The position numbers and the translations under genes were made by a program. A DNA stretch of 55,180 bases from positions 1 to 55,180 of the forward strand of contig JACQKD010000007.1 in NCBI GenBank assembly GCA_016204695.1. The letters run 5' to 3'. The stretch comes from Candidatus Kaiserbacteria bacterium (GTDB lineage Bacteria; Patescibacteriota; Minisyncoccia; Phycocordibacterales; UBA918). The stretch's first letter is position 1. Each line of letters starts with the position of its first letter. A model generated the notes under the pieces. The model was given only the letters and a program-made list of their open reading frames with translations, was not told the origin of the DNA and made no database searches. Positions 52,449 to 55,180 of the stretch are shown piece by piece.

Positions 52449-52704
52449 GATATTTGTGAGTAAATCTTAACATGATTCTTTGTCCCGTCAGTATGTATAT
52501 GTAAGAAAAAGAGCCCGATTTATCGGGTTCTTTTTCGATGCGCGACCTCGTGGCTGTTAGAACCAACATTACATGCAGAGACGCTCTCAATTTTTACATC
52601 CCCCCGACCTGCCGCATAAACAAGAGAAACCCCCGACCGCGCGATATCGCAACGACTATGGTCTCCGTAGCCGTTGGTTGCCTCGGAACATCGACCGGTA
52701 GTAG
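52449..52704. other. Gene-free stretch between SET and NUDIX genes
   Basis: 256 nt. It holds a terminator-like hairpin GAGCCCGA-TTTA-TCGGGTTC followed by TTTTTC (52510-52536, plus strand), although the neighbouring genes run on the minus strand. Short direct similarity exists between GCGCGACCTCGTGGCTGTTAGAAC (split over 52539-52562) and 51907-51931. No gene supported. Confidence 0.5.
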
Positions 52705-53196
52705 TTATCCGACGTCGATTCGTTCCCCCCGAAGAAGTGCGAACCCTCTTTGCACGTTTTTGAGCGCCTCGTCGCTGACATCAAACAGCGTCATCGCCTC
52801 ATCCTCGGCGGCCCACACGTACCCGCTGTGATCTTCGGGGTGGAGAACAATGTTCTCCACCGGGTCGAGAAATGTCGCAAAATACACGATCTCTACGGTA
52901 TGCGACCCTTTGACATAGTTGATGTCGGCAAACGCGGTAAATGGATCGCCCACGTTGATCCGCATACCCATCTCTTCCTTGATCTCGCGCGCAAGTCCTT
53001 CCTCAAGACCTTCCCCGAAGTCGATATGTCCTCCAGGAAGCTCGTAGAAACCGGGGAGAAACTTCTTCGTCTCCGCCCGCTTGGGCAAAAACACTTTCTC
53101 CACCCCGTCAAACACATGGTGGATGAATGCCGACGCGGTGACGACCTGCTGTCCGTGCGCAGGTGTCTCACTGTCGTGGATAATCTTGTTTGTCAT
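52705..53196 (-). CDS. NUDIX hydrolase (intact copy)
   Basis: 163 aa. The NUDIX box is GGHIDFGEGLEEGLAREIKEEMG (about 55-77), complete with REXXEE core. Probably sanitises nucleotides. The C-terminal 45 or so residues are repeated, with a deletion, at 12708-12840. The second NUDIX gene starts 4 nt upstream of its own start region, suggesting tandem co-expression. Confidence 0.9.
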   Translation of the reverse strand: MTNKIIHDSETPAHGQQVVTASAFIHHVFDGVEKVFLPKRAETKKFLPGFYELPGGHIDFGEGLEEGLAREIKEEMGMRINVGDPFTAFADINYVKGSHTVEIVYFATFLDPVENIVLHPEDHSGYVWAAEDEAMTLFDVSDEALKNVQRGFALLRGERIDVG

Positions 53197-53200
53197 AACG

Positions 53201-53659
53201 TTATACAAAATCCTTTGGGTCAAACATACTTCGAAATGGCCCCAATTGGTCGTTCAGATCAAGCATTTGCACTTCTTCTTTCGTACAAAAGCGGATCTCG
53301 TCGCATTCCCCAGTCGGTGTAAATACCAGATTTTGCACTTCAAAAGGAAACGCCAGGATCAGCGTATAGTACCAATCCATCTGTCTTCTTGAATAATTTT
53401 TGTTCGTCCATAGATACATCGGTTTAGCCGCCATCTTCGTTACCGTAAGTCCCATCTCTTCTTTCACTTCCCGCGCCAGGGTATCGGCGAATGTCTCTCC
53501 GAAATCCATGCCGCCTCCCGGAAGCTCCCAGAGCGCCACGGGTTCGCCGTTGCGCACGCAGGAGGGGTCGTGCGCAAGCAGGACCCTACCATCTCGGACA
53601 CAAAGTCCTTTTACGGCAACTCGGTAAAAGGAGTCGGGAAAGTGGGATGAGGTTTCCAT
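53201..53659 (-). CDS. NUDIX hydrolase
   Basis: 152 aa with box GGGMDFGETFADTLAREVKEEMG (about 48-70), preceded by LWELPGG. Substrate unknown. TATAAT (plus 53667-53672) lies 7 nt before the ATG, so the transcript is probably leaderless. Its -10 overlaps that of the divergent murE-like gene. Stop lies 4 nt before the next NUDIX ATG. Confidence 0.9.
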   Translation of the reverse strand: METSSHFPDSFYRVAVKGLCVRDGRVLLAHDPSCVRNGEPVALWELPGGGMDFGETFADTLAREVKEEMGLTVTKMAAKPMYLWTNKNYSRRQMDWYYTLILAFPFEVQNLVFTPTGECDEIRFCTKEEVQMLDLNDQLGPFRSMFDPKDFV

Positions 53660-53688
53660 CGCGTGTATTATACTGTATCCATACGCCC

Positions 53689-54987
53689 ATGAGCACCCTC
53701 CTCTATTACCTCAAAAAACTGATTCCGGAATTCGTGCTCCGGGCGGTTTTGCCTGTCTACCACTACCTTCTCTCGTTCGCCGGAGCGGTGCGGTACGGCT
53801 TTCCATCGAGACATATCACCGTTATCGGGGTCACCGGTACCAAGGGCAAATCGTCGGTGGTGGAAATCATCGGAGCGATCTTCGAGGCGGCCGGCAAGCG
53901 CACAGCGCTTGCCGGCACCATCCGTTTCAAAATCGGCGACCAATCCCGCCCCAACCTCTACAAAATGACGATGCCCGGGCGTTTCTTCATGCAGAAATTT
54001 CTCCGCAAGGCGGTGGACGAGCATTGCGACATCGCCGTCATCGAGATGACTTCGCAGGGCGTTATGCAATACCGACATAAATGGATAGACCTCGACGCGC
54101 TTATTTTCACCAACATCTCCCCCGAACACATCGAGTCGCACGGCTCGTTTGAGAATTACCTTTCTGCAAAGCTTGCACTCGCCCGCTTGCTCGAACACTC
54201 GCGCAAACGCCCGCGCCGCGTCATCGCAAACACAGACGACGAGCATGGCAAGGATTTTCTCGCGGCAGACGTCGAGGAAAAAATTCCCTACTCGCTCAAA
54301 GACCTCGACCTCCACACGCTCACCGGAGACGGCGCGAGCATCGTCATTGACGGCATGACCATCCGCACGCCGCTGATGGGCCTCTTCAACGTGTACAACA
54401 TGCTCGCCGCCATCGCCTGCACGCGAGCATTCGGTGTGTCGCTCAAAACGATTGAAAAGGCGCTTGTCGCCTTGCCGCCGATTGCCGGCCGGGTTGAAAA
54501 ATTTGAGAGCCCGAAAGGAGCGCAGAAGCAGGTTACCGCCGTCGTCGACTACGCACATACGACCGACTCCCTCACGCAATTTTATACAGCATTCGAAAAA
54601 GACCGGAAAATCTGCATCCTCGGCAACACCGGCGGCGGCCGCGACATATGGAAGCGCCCGGAGATGGGGCGCATCGCCGCAGAACACTGCGACCACGTCA
54701 TCCTGACGAATGAAGACCCCTACGACGAAGACCCCGCCGCGATCATACAGGCGATGGCCGACGGCATCGAGGACAAGACGCGCCTCTCCATCATCATGGA
54801 CCGGCGCGAGGCCATCCGCACTGCACTCCGCCGCGCTCCCGACCGAAGTTTCGTGTTGATTTCCGGAAAAGGCACCGACCCGTACATCATGGGTCCGCGC
54901 AACACGAAAGAACCATGGAGCGACGCACAAGTAGTACAGGAAGAAATGGCGAAATTGTTTGGTGAGGAAAGTGGGAGCACCCCCTGA
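53689..54987 (+). CDS. murE: MurE-like UDP-MurNAc-tripeptide ligase
   Basis: 432 aa. The Mur ligase P-loop VIGVTGTKGKSS (about 44-55), FTNISPEHIESHGS, NVYNMLAA, GRVEKFES and VDYAHTTDSL are present. The substrate-specificity motif reads TNEDPYDEDP in place of DNPR (DAP enzymes), so the third amino acid added is uncertain. The N-terminal UDP-binding domain is shortened to about 43 mostly hydrophobic residues. ATP-dependent addition of the third peptide residue in peptidoglycan synthesis. TATACT lies 14 nt before ATG 53689. A perfect 12-bp palindrome is at 53890-53916. Confidence 0.85.
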   Translation: MSTLLYYLKKLIPEFVLRAVLPVYHYLLSFAGAVRYGFPSRHITVIGVTGTKGKSSVVEIIGAIFEAAGKRTALAGTIRFKIGDQSRPNLYKMTMPGRFFMQKFLRKAVDEHCDIAVIEMTSQGVMQYRHKWIDLDALIFTNISPEHIESHGSFENYLSAKLALARLLEHSRKRPRRVIANTDDEHGKDFLAADVEEKIPYSLKDLDLHTLTGDGASIVIDGMTIRTPLMGLFNVYNMLAAIACTRAFGVSLKTIEKALVALPPIAGRVEKFESPKGAQKQVTAVVDYAHTTDSLTQFYTAFEKDRKICILGNTGGGRDIWKRPEMGRIAAEHCDHVILTNEDPYDEDPAAIIQAMADGIEDKTRLSIIMDRREAIRTALRRAPDRSFVLISGKGTDPYIMGPRNTKEPWSDAQVVQEEMAKLFGEESGSTP

Positions 54988-55051
54988 AACAATTTTTGGA
55001 AGCAATCCCCACGGCCACAGCCCTTCTCAAAAATTGTTTCAGGGGGTGCTA
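54976..55051. terminator. Long terminator between murE-like and the methylase gene
   Basis: AGCACCCCCTGAAACAATTT and AAATTGTTTCAGGGGGTGCT arms (about 23 bp including TTG/CAA) around a 29-nt loop; convergent genes end at both edges. Confidence 0.8.
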
Positions 55052-55180
55052 GTGGTTTAATAACCTGTAGAGCACAATCCCCGCCGCAACCGAGACATTG
55101 AGTGACTCTTTCGTTCCGCGCATGGGAATGGAGACGATGAAGTCGGCGGGGGGGGGGGGGGGGGGGGCGGGGCGCCCCAC
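55049..55180 (-). CDS. SpoU/TrmH-family RNA 2'-O-methyltransferase, 3' end only
   Basis: The minus strand reads DFIVSIPMRGTKESLNVSVA and GIVLYRLLNH plus stop, the hallmark C-terminus of SpoU methylases (IPM-G..ESLNVSVA-GI, which forms the trefoil knot SAM site). The start lies beyond the window. The sequence before DFIVS is a poly-G/C run and cannot be read as protein. Confidence 0.88.
   Translation of the reverse strand: MGRPAPPPPPPADFIVSIPMRGTKESLNVSVAAGIVLYRLLNH

Noticed and set aside
53668-55005. 445-aa minus-strand ORF
   Set aside because: Antisense to the murE-like gene; no domain motif.

Overview
The window looks like part of the chromosome of an ultra-small Patescibacteria (CPR) bacterium, probably a Parcubacteria/Kaiserbacteria-type lineage. 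This is inferred from gene content and style. There is a pilM-pilN-pilO-like type IV pilus set. secG is followed by a membrane-anchored peptide-binding protein and RNase J. There are many TM-anchored orphan proteins, minimal DNA-repair enzymes, a MurE-like ligase with a shortened N-terminal region, and genes packed with 4-bp overlaps. tRNAs lack an encoded CCA. No phage, transposon or CRISPR array was seen.

Layout. 0-4 kb: tRNA-Arg(UCU), pilus assembly operon, a tRNA-binding-domain protein with ruvX, tRNA-Ser(UGA). 4-12 kb: an orphan gene, membrane amidohydrolase, EamA transporter, tRNA-Arg(GCG), rpsT, a 1137-residue secreted multidomain protein with five Cys-rich repeats, and a small anchored cupredoxin-like protein. 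12-23.5 kb: ruvA, a NUDIX gene remnant, then a minus-strand block of amino-acid genes (pheA; trpC; trpB-trpA with a PfkB-like kinase; a HAD phosphatase) mixed with very short orphan genes, ending at groEL/groES. 23.5-31.4 kb: secG, peptide-binding protein, RNase J, MFS transporter, MutY-like glycosylase, SH3 protein. 31.4-45 kb: Nth, VIT-like transporter, bactofilin-like membrane protein, two glycoside hydrolases with an EamA transporter, exonuclease, secreted toroid protein, DsbB with thioredoxin, ZIP transporter, typA, GIY-YIG. 45-52 kb: VOC protein and a copper module (csoR, copA, HXXEE membrane protein, hydrolase, HMA-TauE/SafE-like protein, cupredoxin). 52-55 kb: SET-domain protein, two NUDIX hydrolases, murE-like gene, and the 3' end of a SpoU-type rRNA methylase at a damaged, poly-G sequence end.

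The most striking content is regulatory. Between 14.4 and 21.15 kb I find five separate promoter / leader-peptide / terminator units, each with a run of codons for one amino-acid family: tandem Trp before trpC, FFGFF before pheA, a Leu/Val-rich run before a 106-aa orphan, an Ile-rich run before a 68-aa orphan, and a Phe/Tyr-rich run before a putative 34-aa gene. In every case a segment of the leader can pair with the terminator stem as an antiterminator. This is the logic of ribosome-mediated attenuation as in enterobacterial trp, phe, leu and ilv operons. Trp and Phe attenuation of trpC and pheA make direct metabolic sense; the other three control tiny unknown genes.

Two further genome-wide habits are visible. 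Many genes have a -10-like hexamer only 5-8 nt before the start codon, which implies leaderless mRNAs, whereas the accessory small genes use strong Shine-Dalgarno sites. Several coding sequences also contain long perfect inverted repeats with 2-4-nt loops, each of different sequence.
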